Of a stretch of DNA of 64,000 nucleotides, positions 1 to 8,339 are shown in pieces (within the stretch, counting starts at the first letter, position 1; the number at the start of each line of letters is the position of its first letter). Source of the DNA: UBA10518 sp022837185 (GTDB taxonomy: Bacteria > Desulfobacterota > Desulfobulbia > Desulfobulbales > Desulfobulbaceae); the NCBI GenBank assembly GCA_034007705.1, contig JAVEQK010000011.1, positions 22,125 to 86,124 on the forward strand, given 5' to 3'. Both the position numbers and the translations under genes were made by a program. The notes beneath the pieces are model-generated. The model worked only from the letters and a program-made list of their open reading frames with translations, did not search any database and was not told where the DNA came from.

Positions 1-456
1 GAAGGTGATTAGAACGCATCCCGGACCCAACCCCTGGACCCATAAATCATAGGTGATGAATTCATCGGAACCGGTTCTGAAGCCCCAGACCTTGAGAAAC
101 CCCTGCTCATCAGGCCAGACGCTGATGTGGGCCCGGGGATTTTCCAGCGCGGGACCCAGCTTGACCAGGCTTTTCGGTGACAGCGGGATGGGCTTGTCGA
201 AACAGAATGTGTCGGCCCCCTGCTCAGGTTTGCGGAAAATAAGGGAGACCGATACCGCCGTCCCTTCCTCTTTCTCATAGCTGGTCCAGAACACGGCGTC
301 GATGAGAGAAGCCAGGTGCTCCTTGGACGGGACGACTCCCCTGGGGGGAGATGTGTCGAAGACCTCGAAGGGCGTAAAGGCGCTGTCAAGAGCGTTGATC
401 CTGTTCCAGAGGTCGTCGATGAAATGTTGGTTCAGGATGAATGCGGCACTAACCAT
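1..456 (-). CDS. Partial conserved protein, possibly DACNV-type sensor domain
   Basis: An open frame of 152 codons starts at ATG 456-454 and runs off the left edge, so only the N-terminal part is present. It begins MVSAAFILNQHFIDDLWNR and reads as ordinary protein, whereas the competing ORF at 9-389 is an arginine/serine-rich shadow. Stretches such as AHISVWPDEQGFLKVWG suggest by eye the sensor-like regions (DACNV) found beside diadenylate cyclase domains, but this is a weak resemblance and the cyclase part, if any, lies outside the window. No convincing ribosome binding site is visible. It lies 154 bp downstream of the RND pump gene on the same strand. The frame is well supported; the function is not. 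Confidence 0.55.
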   Translation of the reverse strand, partial: MVSAAFILNQHFIDDLWNRINALDSAFTPFEVFDTSPPRGVVPSKEHLASLIDAVFWTSYEKEEGTAVSVSLIFRKPEQGADTFCFDKPIPLSPKSLVKLGPALENPRAHISVWPDEQGFLKVWGFRTGSDEFITYDLWVQGLGPGCVLITF

Positions 457-610
457 GGGTCTCGTTCAGTTTTTTTTCAATGGTCGGTCAACGGGGCACG
501 ACCCGACTGGGGGCGGCAGGCCCGGAGTCGGACGGGCGCAGATCTTTGCGTCCTCCCGCCAGGATACAACAGGCGGGCCGAGAAAGATATTGAAAATTTG
601 CCCATCCGTC

Positions 611-3600
611 TCATTGCCGGTCAAGGGGTTCGCCGGCAAGTTTTTCGTAGAGGCCCCGGTACTGATCCCCCAATCGCCGGACAATCCGCCGGTACTGTTC
701 AATGGACCGTTTTTGCAGGGAGTACAGGGTGGGGATCACCACCAGGGTGAGAAAAGTGGCGACAACCAGGCCGAATATCACCACCACGGCCATGGAACGC
801 CACCACTGGCTCGATTCGCTGACCCAGGAAATCGCCATCCTGTGAAAGTCAAAGGAAACGCCGGTAACCATGGGGATAAGGCCGAGGATCGTTGTCACCG
901 CCGTCAGGATGACGGGCCGCAGCCGTGTCGCTCCCCCTGCAAGCACCGCTTCCCGGAGCGCATACCCCCTGGCCATTAATTTATTGGTGTAGTCGAGCAG
1001 AACGATCGCATTGTTGACCACCACGCCGGCAAGGGAGATGATCCCGACTCCGGTCATGATGATGCCGAACGGCTGGCGGAACAGCATCAGGCCAAGAAAG
1101 GCGCCGCCCAGGGACAGGATCACCGAAGTCATGATGATAAAGGGCTGGCCGACCGAATTGAACATGGTCACCAGGATCAGGAAGATCAGCAGCAGGGCGA
1201 CAAGAAAGGCCTTGGAGAGAAACTCCTCCGCTTCCTGCTGAAACTCAAATTCACCGGTGAATTTGATGCTGTAGCCGGGAGGCAGAGGCAAATCGGCCAG
1301 GATCTCCTCCGCCTGAGCCCGGGCGACGGGGCCCGGGACCTTCATTTCGTCGACATTGGCCTTGACTGTGACCACCCGTTCGTTGTTGATCCGAACGATA
1401 TCGCCGATGGAGCCGGCAAAGCGGAATTGGGCCAGGGTCGAGAGGGGAACCAATTCTCCGGAGGGAGCGGGGATCATCAGTTCGTGGAGGATGTCGGTCA
1501 TTTTCCGGTCGGATTCCCGCAATTGGACGGTGATGTCATAATCATCGTTGCCCTCGCGGTAGGTGGACACCTCGAGACCGTTGTAGGCGGTCTTGAGGGC
1601 GAAGCCGATCATGTTGGTGGAGAGTCCGAAGAGAGCGGCCTTCTGCCGGTCCACCAGGATCTGGACCGAAGGGGTGCCCTCGTTGAAATCGTCCCGGACA
1701 TCCATCACGTGGGGGATGCGGGCGATGATATTTTTGACTTTGGCGGCAAGCTCGCCGAGGACGGTGAAATTGTCCCCGGCTATTTCTATATTGATCGGCG
1801 CACCGGTGGGGGGGCCTTCCTCCTGTCTGGCGATGGTGATCTTGCCGCCGGCGATGTCGCGGATCCGTTCCCTGATGTCTTCCACGGTGTCATGGGTCGA
1901 ACGTTTGCGCTCCTCGAGGTCGAGGAACCGGACACCGATATGATTGGGGGCATTGGGGTCAAAAGCGCTGCCCGGTCCGGCGGAGACAACTCCCTTCATG
2001 TAGATGTTGGTGATGTTCGGCAGGTCGCTGGGGCCATAATATTCCGTGTCCGTGGCCGAGACATGGAGTTTGGCCTCCATGGTCCGCCGGTATTCTTCCC
2101 AGGTATGGTCATAGCCGGCATCCGCTGTCCGGCTGCCGCCGGCGACAGCCGTTTCAATGCGCTGCAGGATGCGGTCGATGTAATCCATGTCGGCCCCTTC
2201 GGGGACATCGAGGTTGACATACAATCCCTTGGGATCAATATCGGGAAAGAATTCCACCGGTTTCTGCAGGCCGACGGCCAGCAGCCAACCCTGGACCATA
2301 AGGACCAGGACGGCGACGGCGGTGCCCAGGATGACGATGGGGTGCCGGAGTGAAAAATCGAGGACGCCGATGTACCGGGTCAGCAGAGGACCCTCGATGC
2401 GGACTGGCTGTTCGAAGGAGTCCGCCGGGCCGGCAGAGGGCTCTCTTCCATCCCGTCCCGTTTGTTTCACCCTGGCAAACAGGGACGCCAGGGCCGGATT
2501 GATCACCAACGCCACGAACAGGCTCGAGGAGAGGGTGACAATCAGGGTCAGGGGCAGATAGCTCATGAATTCACCCATTATGCCGGGCCAGAAGAGCATG
2601 GGAGAAAAGGCGGCCAGGGTGGTCATGGTGGATCCGATAACCGGGTAGGCGACTTCCGAGGTCGCCTTCATGGCGGCCTCGACGCGCGTGGCGCCCTGCT
2701 CCATGAACCGGTAAATATTCTCAATGATGACAATGGCGTTGTCCACCAGCATGCCGAGCGCCAGGGTAAGGCTGAACAGGACGACCATGTTCAGGGTGAC
2801 GCCCATGATGTACAGCACCGTGAAGGACAGCAGCATGGAGAAGGGGATGGCCAGGCTGACAAGGATGGCGTTGCGCATGCCCATGGCGAAGAATATGACC
2901 AGCACCACCAGCGTTAGTCCGGACAGGATGTTGTTCTCCAGGTCAGCAACCATGTGCCTGATATCCTTGGCTTTATCCATGACCTTGGTTATTTCGGTCC
3001 CCGTCGGCCAGGACGGCCTGTTCTTTTCGATGACCCGGTCTACCTCGCCGGTAATGGCGATGATGTTTTCCCCCGATCGCTTTTTGACCGCGATATTGAC
3101 GGCTTCCCTGCCGTCCAGGCGGGAGCGGCTGGTCTCTTCCTTGAAGCTGTCCCTGACCTGGGCGACGTCCTTGACATAGACGGGCTCGCCGTCGTGGGTC
3201 CCTACGACCAGCCCGAACATTTCATCGGGTGATTTGAATTCGCCCGGCACCCTGAGCAGGAAACGGCCCTGACCCAGTCTGAAGGAACCACCGGAAGTGT
3301 TCCTGTTTTCATCGATGAGGACCTGTTCCAGGGAATTGATGGTCAGGCCGTAGTAGGCAAGTTTTTCCGGAAAGACCTCTACCCTGATCTCCCGCTCCAG
3401 CCCGCCGGTGACATCGACCTCCAGGACTCCGGGGATGGCTTCGATATCGTCCTCCAGGTCGTCGGCAAGCTGCTTGAGGCAGGGCAGCCCGCAGGTTCCG
3501 GACAGGGAAAAGACCACCACGGGGAGTTCGGAAAAATTGACCTCAAAAACCCTCGGATCCTCATCCAGGTCACTGGGCAGTTCATTCATGGATTCGTCAA

Positions 3601-3934
3601 CCTTGTCCTTGACGTCCTGCAGGGCCTTGTCGATATCGGTTCCGGTGACAAATTCGATGTTGATGGAGGAGAGGCCCTCGGAACTGACCGACTGGATTTT
3701 TTTCAGTCCGTCCAGACCCTTCAGTTTTTTTTCTATTTCGACGGTGATGGAAGTCTCGATATCCGCCGACGAGACACCCCGGTACTCGGTGGACACAAAG
3801 ACATTGGGAATGGTGACGTCGGGCTCGCTTTCGCGGGGTAAGGCCCTGTAGCAGTATGTGCCGAAGACAAGAATCAGCACGGCCAGGACAACAACGGCAA
3901 TACTGTTTCTGACGGCGGTATCGGAAACGATCAT
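611..3934 (-). CDS. RND-family efflux permease, inner membrane
   Basis: This 1107-residue protein has the usual length and layout of an AcrB/MexB-like RND pump: an N-terminal transmembrane helix, a large porter domain, six helices, a second porter domain and a final helix block. The TM4 signature reads LGMLVDNAIVIIENIYR, with the second of the usual paired aspartates replaced by Asn. The first porter domain contains an unusual Cys pair (GTCGLPCLKQ). Its start overlaps the stop of the membrane fusion protein gene by 4 nt (ATGA), so the two are translationally coupled. It would export small hydrophobic or toxic compounds using the proton gradient. No outer-membrane factor follows, so the pump probably borrows a TolC-type channel. 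Substrate unknown. Confidence 0.93.
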   Translation of the reverse strand: MIVSDTAVRNSIAVVVLAVLILVFGTYCYRALPRESEPDVTIPNVFVSTEYRGVSSADIETSITVEIEKKLKGLDGLKKIQSVSSEGLSSINIEFVTGTDIDKALQDVKDKVDESMNELPSDLDEDPRVFEVNFSELPVVVFSLSGTCGLPCLKQLADDLEDDIEAIPGVLEVDVTGGLEREIRVEVFPEKLAYYGLTINSLEQVLIDENRNTSGGSFRLGQGRFLLRVPGEFKSPDEMFGLVVGTHDGEPVYVKDVAQVRDSFKEETSRSRLDGREAVNIAVKKRSGENIIAITGEVDRVIEKNRPSWPTGTEITKVMDKAKDIRHMVADLENNILSGLTLVVLVIFFAMGMRNAILVSLAIPFSMLLSFTVLYIMGVTLNMVVLFSLTLALGMLVDNAIVIIENIYRFMEQGATRVEAAMKATSEVAYPVIGSTMTTLAAFSPMLFWPGIMGEFMSYLPLTLIVTLSSSLFVALVINPALASLFARVKQTGRDGREPSAGPADSFEQPVRIEGPLLTRYIGVLDFSLRHPIVILGTAVAVLVLMVQGWLLAVGLQKPVEFFPDIDPKGLYVNLDVPEGADMDYIDRILQRIETAVAGGSRTADAGYDHTWEEYRRTMEAKLHVSATDTEYYGPSDLPNITNIYMKGVVSAGPGSAFDPNAPNHIGVRFLDLEERKRSTHDTVEDIRERIRDIAGGKITIARQEEGPPTGAPINIEIAGDNFTVLGELAAKVKNIIARIPHVMDVRDDFNEGTPSVQILVDRQKAALFGLSTNMIGFALKTAYNGLEVSTYREGNDDYDITVQLRESDRKMTDILHELMIPAPSGELVPLSTLAQFRFAGSIGDIVRINNERVVTVKANVDEMKVPGPVARAQAEEILADLPLPPGYSIKFTGEFEFQQEAEEFLSKAFLVALLLIFLILVTMFNSVGQPFIIMTSVILSLGGAFLGLMLFRQPFGIIMTGVGIISLAGVVVNNAIVLLDYTNKLMARGYALREAVLAGGATRLRPVILTAVTTILGLIPMVTGVSFDFHRMAISWVSESSQWWRSMAVVVIFGLVVATFLTLVVIPTLYSLQKRSIEQYRRIVRRLGDQYRGLYEKLAGEPLDRQ

Positions 3935-5091
3935 AACGGCGGGCCGGCAGGATCGGTTATGACGCGGACGACATTGACCTGCTGGCCTTCCTCGATGTCA
4001 CGGTGCCCTTCGACCACGACCATGTCGCCGGTCTGCAGCCCATCGGTGATCTGGACCCGCCATTGTTCGAGAATCCCCATTTCCACCGGCTGCTTATGAA
4101 CCGTCTGATCCCTGACGACAAAGACAAACTGTTCGTCGTTGCGGGTGATAACGCTGTAAATGGGGACGGTGATTGCGTCCCTGACCGTTTTTTTCAGCAC
4201 ATGGGCCCGGAAAAACATGCCCGGCAGGATGCTCCCGTCGGGGTTTTCTATTTCAAGCTCCAGGCGGTAAAGGCGGGCGGTGGTTTCCGGAGCGGGGGAA
4301 AAGAAGTATTTTTTTCCGGTTGCCTCAAGGTCGGCAAGGGCCTGGATGGTCATCCCCACCTCGGAAAGCTTTCGCACCGCGTCGACATCGGACTCGGGGA
4401 TGCCGACAACTGCCTTGAGCCGGTCGATCTGCAATATTTCGGCTACGGGATCGGCGATGCTCAGCAGCAAACCGATCTTGGCGTCCAGTCTCCTGATGAC
4501 CCCGCTGATCGGGGCGGTTATCGTACAGCGGGAAAGCTGGAGCTCCGCATTATCCATGGCCGCTCTGGCCGTGAGCATTTCGGATTCGCTGAGCTCGAGG
4601 TCGGCCTGGGAAACCGTTTTTTTGCTCAACATGGTCTTTTTTCGTTCATAATCGGCTTTGGCGCGCTTGTAGGCGGCTTTGGCGGAATCAAGGGCGATGA
4701 TATAGTCATCCGCTTCGATTCTGGCCAGCACGTCGCCCTGCTGCACGACGCTGCCTTCCTGTACCAGAACTTCGGAAATACTACCGTGCACCTTGGCCAG
4801 CAGCTCAAGCCTGATCCAGGGTTCCATGACCCCGGGCAGATTGACGGCATCCTCGATGATCGACGGCTGTACTTCGAGGAGCACGACATTGACCGCCTTC
4901 TCGTCCTGGGCCCGGCCGGCGGCTTTTTCGTGTTCCAGCCGCGCCTTTTGCCGGTCGATCACTCCGGCAAGGAGTATGGCGAGGAGGATAAGGAGAAGCA
5001 ACGCCAGTCGGGGGAGGTTGCGGAAGGCAAAGCGGAGGATGGCGAGGCGCAGGGGCGACGGCGGGTCGTTGTGTCGGCGCTGTTCATTCAT
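3931..5091 (-). CDS. RND periplasmic adaptor (membrane fusion protein)
   Basis: A HlyD/AcrA-type adaptor of 386 residues. It has one N-terminal membrane helix (about residues 18-40, rich in Leu), a biotinyl-lipoyl-like segment (GSISEVLVQEGSVVQQGDVL), an alpha-helical hairpin, and beta-barrel and membrane-proximal segments ending in VVVEGHRDIEEGQQVNV. I chose ATG 5091 over the longer frame because GGGGAG lies 9 nt upstream of it; an ATG at 5100 is the alternative. The gene overlaps the tetR stop by 8 nt and the RND gene by 4 nt, giving a three-gene operon. The product would bridge the inner-membrane pump and an outer-membrane channel. Confidence 0.9.
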   Translation of the reverse strand: MNEQRRHNDPPSPLRLAILRFAFRNLPRLALLLLILLAILLAGVIDRQKARLEHEKAAGRAQDEKAVNVVLLEVQPSIIEDAVNLPGVMEPWIRLELLAKVHGSISEVLVQEGSVVQQGDVLARIEADDYIIALDSAKAAYKRAKADYERKKTMLSKKTVSQADLELSESEMLTARAAMDNAELQLSRCTITAPISGVIRRLDAKIGLLLSIADPVAEILQIDRLKAVVGIPESDVDAVRKLSEVGMTIQALADLEATGKKYFFSPAPETTARLYRLELEIENPDGSILPGMFFRAHVLKKTVRDAITVPIYSVITRNDEQFVFVVRDQTVHKQPVEMGILEQWRVQITDGLQTGDMVVVEGHRDIEEGQQVNVVRVITDPAGPPL

Positions 5092-5716
5092 GGCAGCCAT
5101 CTCCCCGGTTTTCTGCAGGCACCAGCCCTTCCATGGCCTGTTGGAACAGAGCTTCCATGGCCATGCGCACATCTTCTTCAGTCAGCAGGCGGCCCATATA
5201 CCAGGCACCAACCGTCATGATGTACAGGGCGTAAAAATGGCCGACCACCAGGGTCAGCTCAAGGTCGGTGCGGAGTTCGCCGCGCTGTTGGGCCCGGCGA
5301 AACAAGGGGACCAGGATGTCGATGTATTTGCTGTCGAGGGGGCCTGACCGGTCCACGGTCAGTTCCTTGGGGAAAACGGTTTCCCGCATCAGTATTCTGC
5401 CGAACTCCCTGTTCCGGCTGACAAAGCGGAATTCCCCCATGAACAGGGTCAACAGGCTTTCGATGAGCGGTGAGTCCTGACAGGACTTTCCCGCCAGTTC
5501 CCCGTAGACATAGGAGAGCTGCTCCTCGCAGAAGCCGAGGAAAATCTCGCTTTTCGATTTGAAATAGGTGTAAACCGTGCCCTTGCCGATGCCGGCCGCC
5601 CGGGCCAGTTGATCGATACTCGTGTTTTCGTATCCCTGCCTGCCGAAAAGATGAAGGGCGGCGTCAATGATCGCCGCCCTGGTCTGTATTTTTCGTGCTT
5701 CCCTTTTCCCGGTCAT
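5084..5716 (-). CDS. TetR/AcrR-family transcriptional repressor
   Basis: A 210-residue regulator with a canonical N-terminal helix-turn-helix (residues about 12-55; core ENTSIDQLARAAGIGKGTVY followed by TYFKSKSEIF) and a C-terminal all-helical ligand domain. It is the first gene of the operon with the adaptor and RND pump, so it most likely represses its own operon and is released by a pump substrate. Two related palindromes lie 30-100 bp upstream of the start and are the natural operators. The family assignment is secure; the ligand cannot be predicted. Confidence 0.93.
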   Translation of the reverse strand: MTGKREARKIQTRAAIIDAALHLFGRQGYENTSIDQLARAAGIGKGTVYTYFKSKSEIFLGFCEEQLSYVYGELAGKSCQDSPLIESLLTLFMGEFRFVSRNREFGRILMRETVFPKELTVDRSGPLDSKYIDILVPLFRRAQQRGELRTDLELTLVVGHFYALYIMTVGAWYMGRLLTEEDVRMAMEALFQQAMEGLVPAENRGDGCHE

Positions 5717-5745
5717 ATTGTCTCTTTGTTTACGTCCAGTTTAAT

Positions 5746-5812
5746 CTCGACCGCAGTCGGTTTTCTTACCAGGCAGAGCCCGGACCGTCAAGATAAAATC
5801 GACCGTGGTCGA
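5746..5812. promoter_or_regulatory. Paired TetR operator-like palindromes
   Basis: TCGACCGTGGTCGA at 5799-5812 is a perfect 6-bp inverted repeat around GT. CTCGACCGCAGTCGG at 5746-5760 is a related, less perfect palindrome; both share CGACCG and GTCG. They lie about 52 bp apart, just upstream of the tetR gene that opens the pump operon. This is the expected place for autoregulatory operators; binding is inference. Confidence 0.6.
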
Positions 5813-5876
5813 GTTACAGGTATTACAGAGAGAGGTCAGTTGGTACCATACCGGGCTGCGCCCGGAGTTGCAGTTG

Positions 5877-6290
5877 GCAGTCGGCAGTCTGGAGTTTGAA
5901 GCCTGGTGGCTTAGAGGTTGAAAAGTCTGGTGGTTGCGCCGGGAAAGGGCGTAGGTTGGCGGTGAGTTTCACGAACCCCAACAATTCCAACCGCTTGCGT
6001 TGGGCTTCGCGAGCTCAGCCCAACCTACGGAAATGTGTCCGGCTATCGCCGGGAGTCGGCAGTTGGCAGTTGGCAGTCGGCAGCTTGGAGGTTGAAGCCT
6101 AGCGGCTTGGAGGTTGAAAAGTCTGGTGGTTGCGCCGGGAAAGGGCGTAGGTTGGCGGTGAGTTTCACGAACCCCAACAATTCCCACCGTTTACGTTGGG
6201 CTTCCCGAGCTCAGCCCAACCTACGGAAATGTGTCCGGTTATCGCCGGGAGTGGCAGTCGGCAGTCTGGAGTTTGAAGCCTGGCGGCTTG
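5877..6290. repeat. Tandem repeat, about 2.2 copies of a 196-bp unit with 80-bp palindromic core
   Basis: Copies start at 5881, 6077 and (partial) 6259. Each unit carries GGCAGT/CGGCAG tracts, a line reading GTCTGGTGGTTGCGCCGGG, and an 80-bp element bounded by the inverted 10-mers CGTAGGTTGG and CCAACCTACG (5950-6029 and 6146-6225). The two cores differ at only a few positions. No gene is convincing here; the short frames crossing the region simply follow the repeats. This is intergenic repeat sequence of the REP/MITE kind rather than a transposon with its own transposase. Confidence 0.85.
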
Positions 6291-6324
6291 CCGATGCTGA
6301 TGAAAAGGCTGGAAGAGTTTCGAT

Positions 6325-6403
6325 TTCGATCCCGATAGGGCTTTCGATGAGCTATTTCCTGCGCCGGGTTGATGGAATTCGTCCCCCTGGGATCGGGATC
6401 GAA
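6325..6403. repeat. 79-bp inverted-repeat element
   Basis: The 12-mer TTCGATCCCGAT at 6325-6336 is repeated in inverted orientation as ATCGGGATCGAA at 6392-6403. It lies directly after the tandem repeat block and carries no gene. It looks like a second class of small non-coding mobile or structural repeat. Confidence 0.6.
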
Positions 6404-6415
6404 TTCTGATCGCAC

Positions 6416-6497
6416 CTCGTAGGTTGGAGTGATCCCTGTGAACCCCAACAATTTCAGATGGTTATGTCGGAGTTCGCCAACTCGGCCAAACCTTGCT
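6416..6497. repeat. Diverged partial copy of the 80-bp palindromic repeat
   Basis: The stretch starts with CGTAGGTTGG and contains GTGAACCCCAACAATT, as in the 80-bp cores at 5950 and 6146, but the right arm is degraded. It is an eroded third copy of the same family. No coding sequence is apparent between 5717 and 6560. Confidence 0.6.
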
Positions 6498-6560
6498 GCG
6501 GTTTTCCGCATGGGCGGAAGGGTTGGGAAGATCCCTTCAACCCGCAGACCCGCAAAACAC

Positions 6561-6791
6561 CTATTTGTCGTCTTTTTTAATGGGGCAGGGCTCGCCGGCT
6601 TCGGCAAAGGCGGTGCATGCCAGGTCGACTTCGACGGATTTCAACTCCGGTTTGACCCGGTCCGACTCGGCCACGGATTCTTTCTCCTGCCCTTCTCCGA
6701 TGGGGCAGGGCTCACTGGCCTCGGCAAAGGCGGTGCAGGCCAGGTCGTCTGCAATGTTTTCCTTGAAGGATTTTTTTCCGTCTTCCATCAT
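6561..6791 (-). CDS. Small acidic protein with duplicated Cys motif (twin CX9C)
   Basis: A 76-residue protein of unknown function. It contains the motif DLACTAFAEASEPCPI near residues 16-31 and again DLACTAFAEAGEPCPI near residues 56-71, exactly 40 codons apart. Each copy has Cys-X9-Cys. The duplication is also visible in DNA (6581-6627 against 6701-6747, few mismatches). A strong AGGAGG lies just upstream of the two start codons (ATG 6791 and ATG 6788; the second has the better spacing), and a plausible promoter lies at 6836-6863. The gene sits alone inside a repeat-rich zone. The Cys pairs might bind metal or form disulfides; I do not recognise the family. Confidence 0.7.
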   Translation of the reverse strand: MMEDGKKSFKENIADDLACTAFAEASEPCPIGEGQEKESVAESDRVKPELKSVEVDLACTAFAEAGEPCPIKKDDK

Positions 6792-6835
6792 GACCTCCTG
6801 TTGCGCTGACCATTGAGTACCACCTTGTAGGATAT

Positions 6836-6863
6836 ACTATAATGCATCTCGTGCAAAAGCCAA
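6836..6863 (-). promoter_or_regulatory. Candidate sigma-70 promoter for the twin-CX9C gene
   Basis: On the minus strand, TTGGCT (6863-6858) and TATAGT (6841-6836) are separated by 16 nt, about 45 bp upstream of the small gene's start codon. The -10 matches 5 of 6 consensus bases and the -35 matches 4 of 6. Confidence 0.45.
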
Positions 6864-6955
6864 CAAAACCGCGATGATTTTGCCTGCACGCCGCCCGTCG
6901 CCGTACTGTGGCCGGAAACCCGAACCAGTAGGACCTTCCGCGCCGGGGCAGAGGG

Positions 6956-7025
6956 AGGTTGGGATGAGCCCCGCGAACCCCAACAATTCAGTACGGTTAC
7001 GTTGGGCTTCGCTGGCTCGCCCCAA
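6956..7025. repeat. Partial copy of the 80-bp palindromic repeat
   Basis: The segment contains CGCGAACCCCAACAATTC and ACGTTGGGCTTCGCTGGCTC, which match the interior of the cores at 5950 and 6146 but lack the outer CGTAGGTTGG arms. It marks the end of the repeat-rich zone, just before the histidine kinase stop codon. Confidence 0.6.
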
Positions 7026-7078
7026 CACGGAAACAGAGCATACTGCAAGATCGGTCTTACAAGGCAGAAGAAGTCAAC

Positions 7079-8155
7079 TTAGTCAATAGCGTCCCTCGTA
7101 GGCAGAACAAATGAGAAGGACGTGCCTGTGTGGGGTGAGCTGCTGACCCAGATGCGGCCCCCGTGGGCTTCAATGATGGTCCGGGCAATGGCCAGTCCGA
7201 GACCCGAACCGGAGGAATCCCTGCTTCCCCTGAAAAATGCGTCGAATATATGGGGCAGATGTTTCTCCGGAATGCCGATGCCGGTGTCGGCCACATGGAC
7301 GACAACATTTTTTTTCCGGCGGCACAGTTCGACCCTGACCTTGCCGTCGGCATCGGTGTATTTGAGGGCATTGCCCAGCAGGTTGTTCATGACCCTGTCC
7401 AGCATCATCGGGTCGGCATGGATCATGACCGGTCCGTTCTCGGGAGGAATATAGGAGATTTCAATGTTTTTGTTATCGGCCTCGACCCGCACCGAATCAA
7501 TGACCCGCCTGATTTTCTCTTTCAGGTCGAAGTATTCAAAGGCGGGTTTATATTCCTTGGATTCATATTTCGAAAAATCGAGAAAATCCATGACCAGCCG
7601 TTCCACCCGCTGCAGATTGTCCTGCATGATCGACAGATATTCCCCCTGCCTGGGCGACAATTCTCCGGCCTTGCCGGCAAGCAGCCTGGAAATGAGGCCG
7701 CCCGAGGTCAACACGGGATTTTTCATGTCATGGGCGAACATTTGAAGGATGTTTTTCCGTTCCCTTTCCAGTTTCTTGATCGCGGTGACATCGCGGAAGA
7801 GTTCAACGCCGCCGAGAAAAGTACCGGCATCATCGATGAGGGGAAAGCTTGTCACCGAAAGAATTGCCCTGCCGCCGTTTTTTCGAATTATGGAAGACTC
7901 CGTTTCAACGGTATTTTCGTGATGGCGGAGTGAAAGGTGCAGCAGGGGGCACCCTGCGTTGTCGGCAGTGCCGTGGAGAATCTGGTAATGGGATTTTCCC
8001 ATGACTTCGTCGCTGGAATAACCGGTAATCCGTTCGGCGGCGGCATTGAAATCAACAATGAGTCCTTCCCGGTCCACTATCGAGAATCCGACGGGAAGGT
8101 TGTTTTTGATGATGGTGTACACTTTGACCTGGTCCAGGCCCAGGGACGAATTCAT
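7079..8155 (-). CDS. PAS-domain sensor histidine kinase (soluble)
   Basis: A 358-residue kinase without membrane segments. An N-terminal PAS domain (about residues 12-115, VYTIIKNNLPVGFSIVDREG onward) is followed by a HisKA dimerisation region with the phosphoacceptor His142 in FAHDMKNPV. The HATPase_c domain has the N box (NNLLGNALKYTD), DTGIGI and GSGLGLAIA. I chose ATG 8155 because GGAAGGAAG lies at good spacing; the frame stays open upstream to an ATG at 8191 with a poorer site. No response regulator gene is adjacent, so its partner is elsewhere. The PAS segment includes a Cys (NAGCPLLHL), as in some redox or metal sensors, but this is only a hint. Confidence 0.92.
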   Translation of the reverse strand: MNSSLGLDQVKVYTIIKNNLPVGFSIVDREGLIVDFNAAAERITGYSSDEVMGKSHYQILHGTADNAGCPLLHLSLRHHENTVETESSIIRKNGGRAILSVTSFPLIDDAGTFLGGVELFRDVTAIKKLERERKNILQMFAHDMKNPVLTSGGLISRLLAGKAGELSPRQGEYLSIMQDNLQRVERLVMDFLDFSKYESKEYKPAFEYFDLKEKIRRVIDSVRVEADNKNIEISYIPPENGPVMIHADPMMLDRVMNNLLGNALKYTDADGKVRVELCRRKKNVVVHVADTGIGIPEKHLPHIFDAFFRGSRDSSGSGLGLAIARTIIEAHGGRIWVSSSPHTGTSFSFVLPTRDAID

Positions 8156-8339
8156 TGCACTTCCTTCCGGCAATTTTTCATGGAAGTCCACCAGATCCCG
8201 TTGCCGAGCGATCCGGGCAAGCGGCGGACCTGACTGTTTTTGGCTCTTTCTCTCTCGGATTATACGAATGATTCCAGGGGAAAGTCAAACAGGACGGCCC
8301 GATCCGGGCCGCGGGGAGGAGGACGAAGACCATTGACCT

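Noticed and set aside
9..389. A minus-strand 126-codon ORF at the left edge
   Set aside because: It is Arg/Ser-rich; the overlapping frame 1-456 on the same strand has ordinary protein composition and runs off the edge.
5816..6409. Short ORFs across the repeat block
   Set aside because: They follow repeated DNA in both strands and repeat themselves; no ribosome binding sites or motif.
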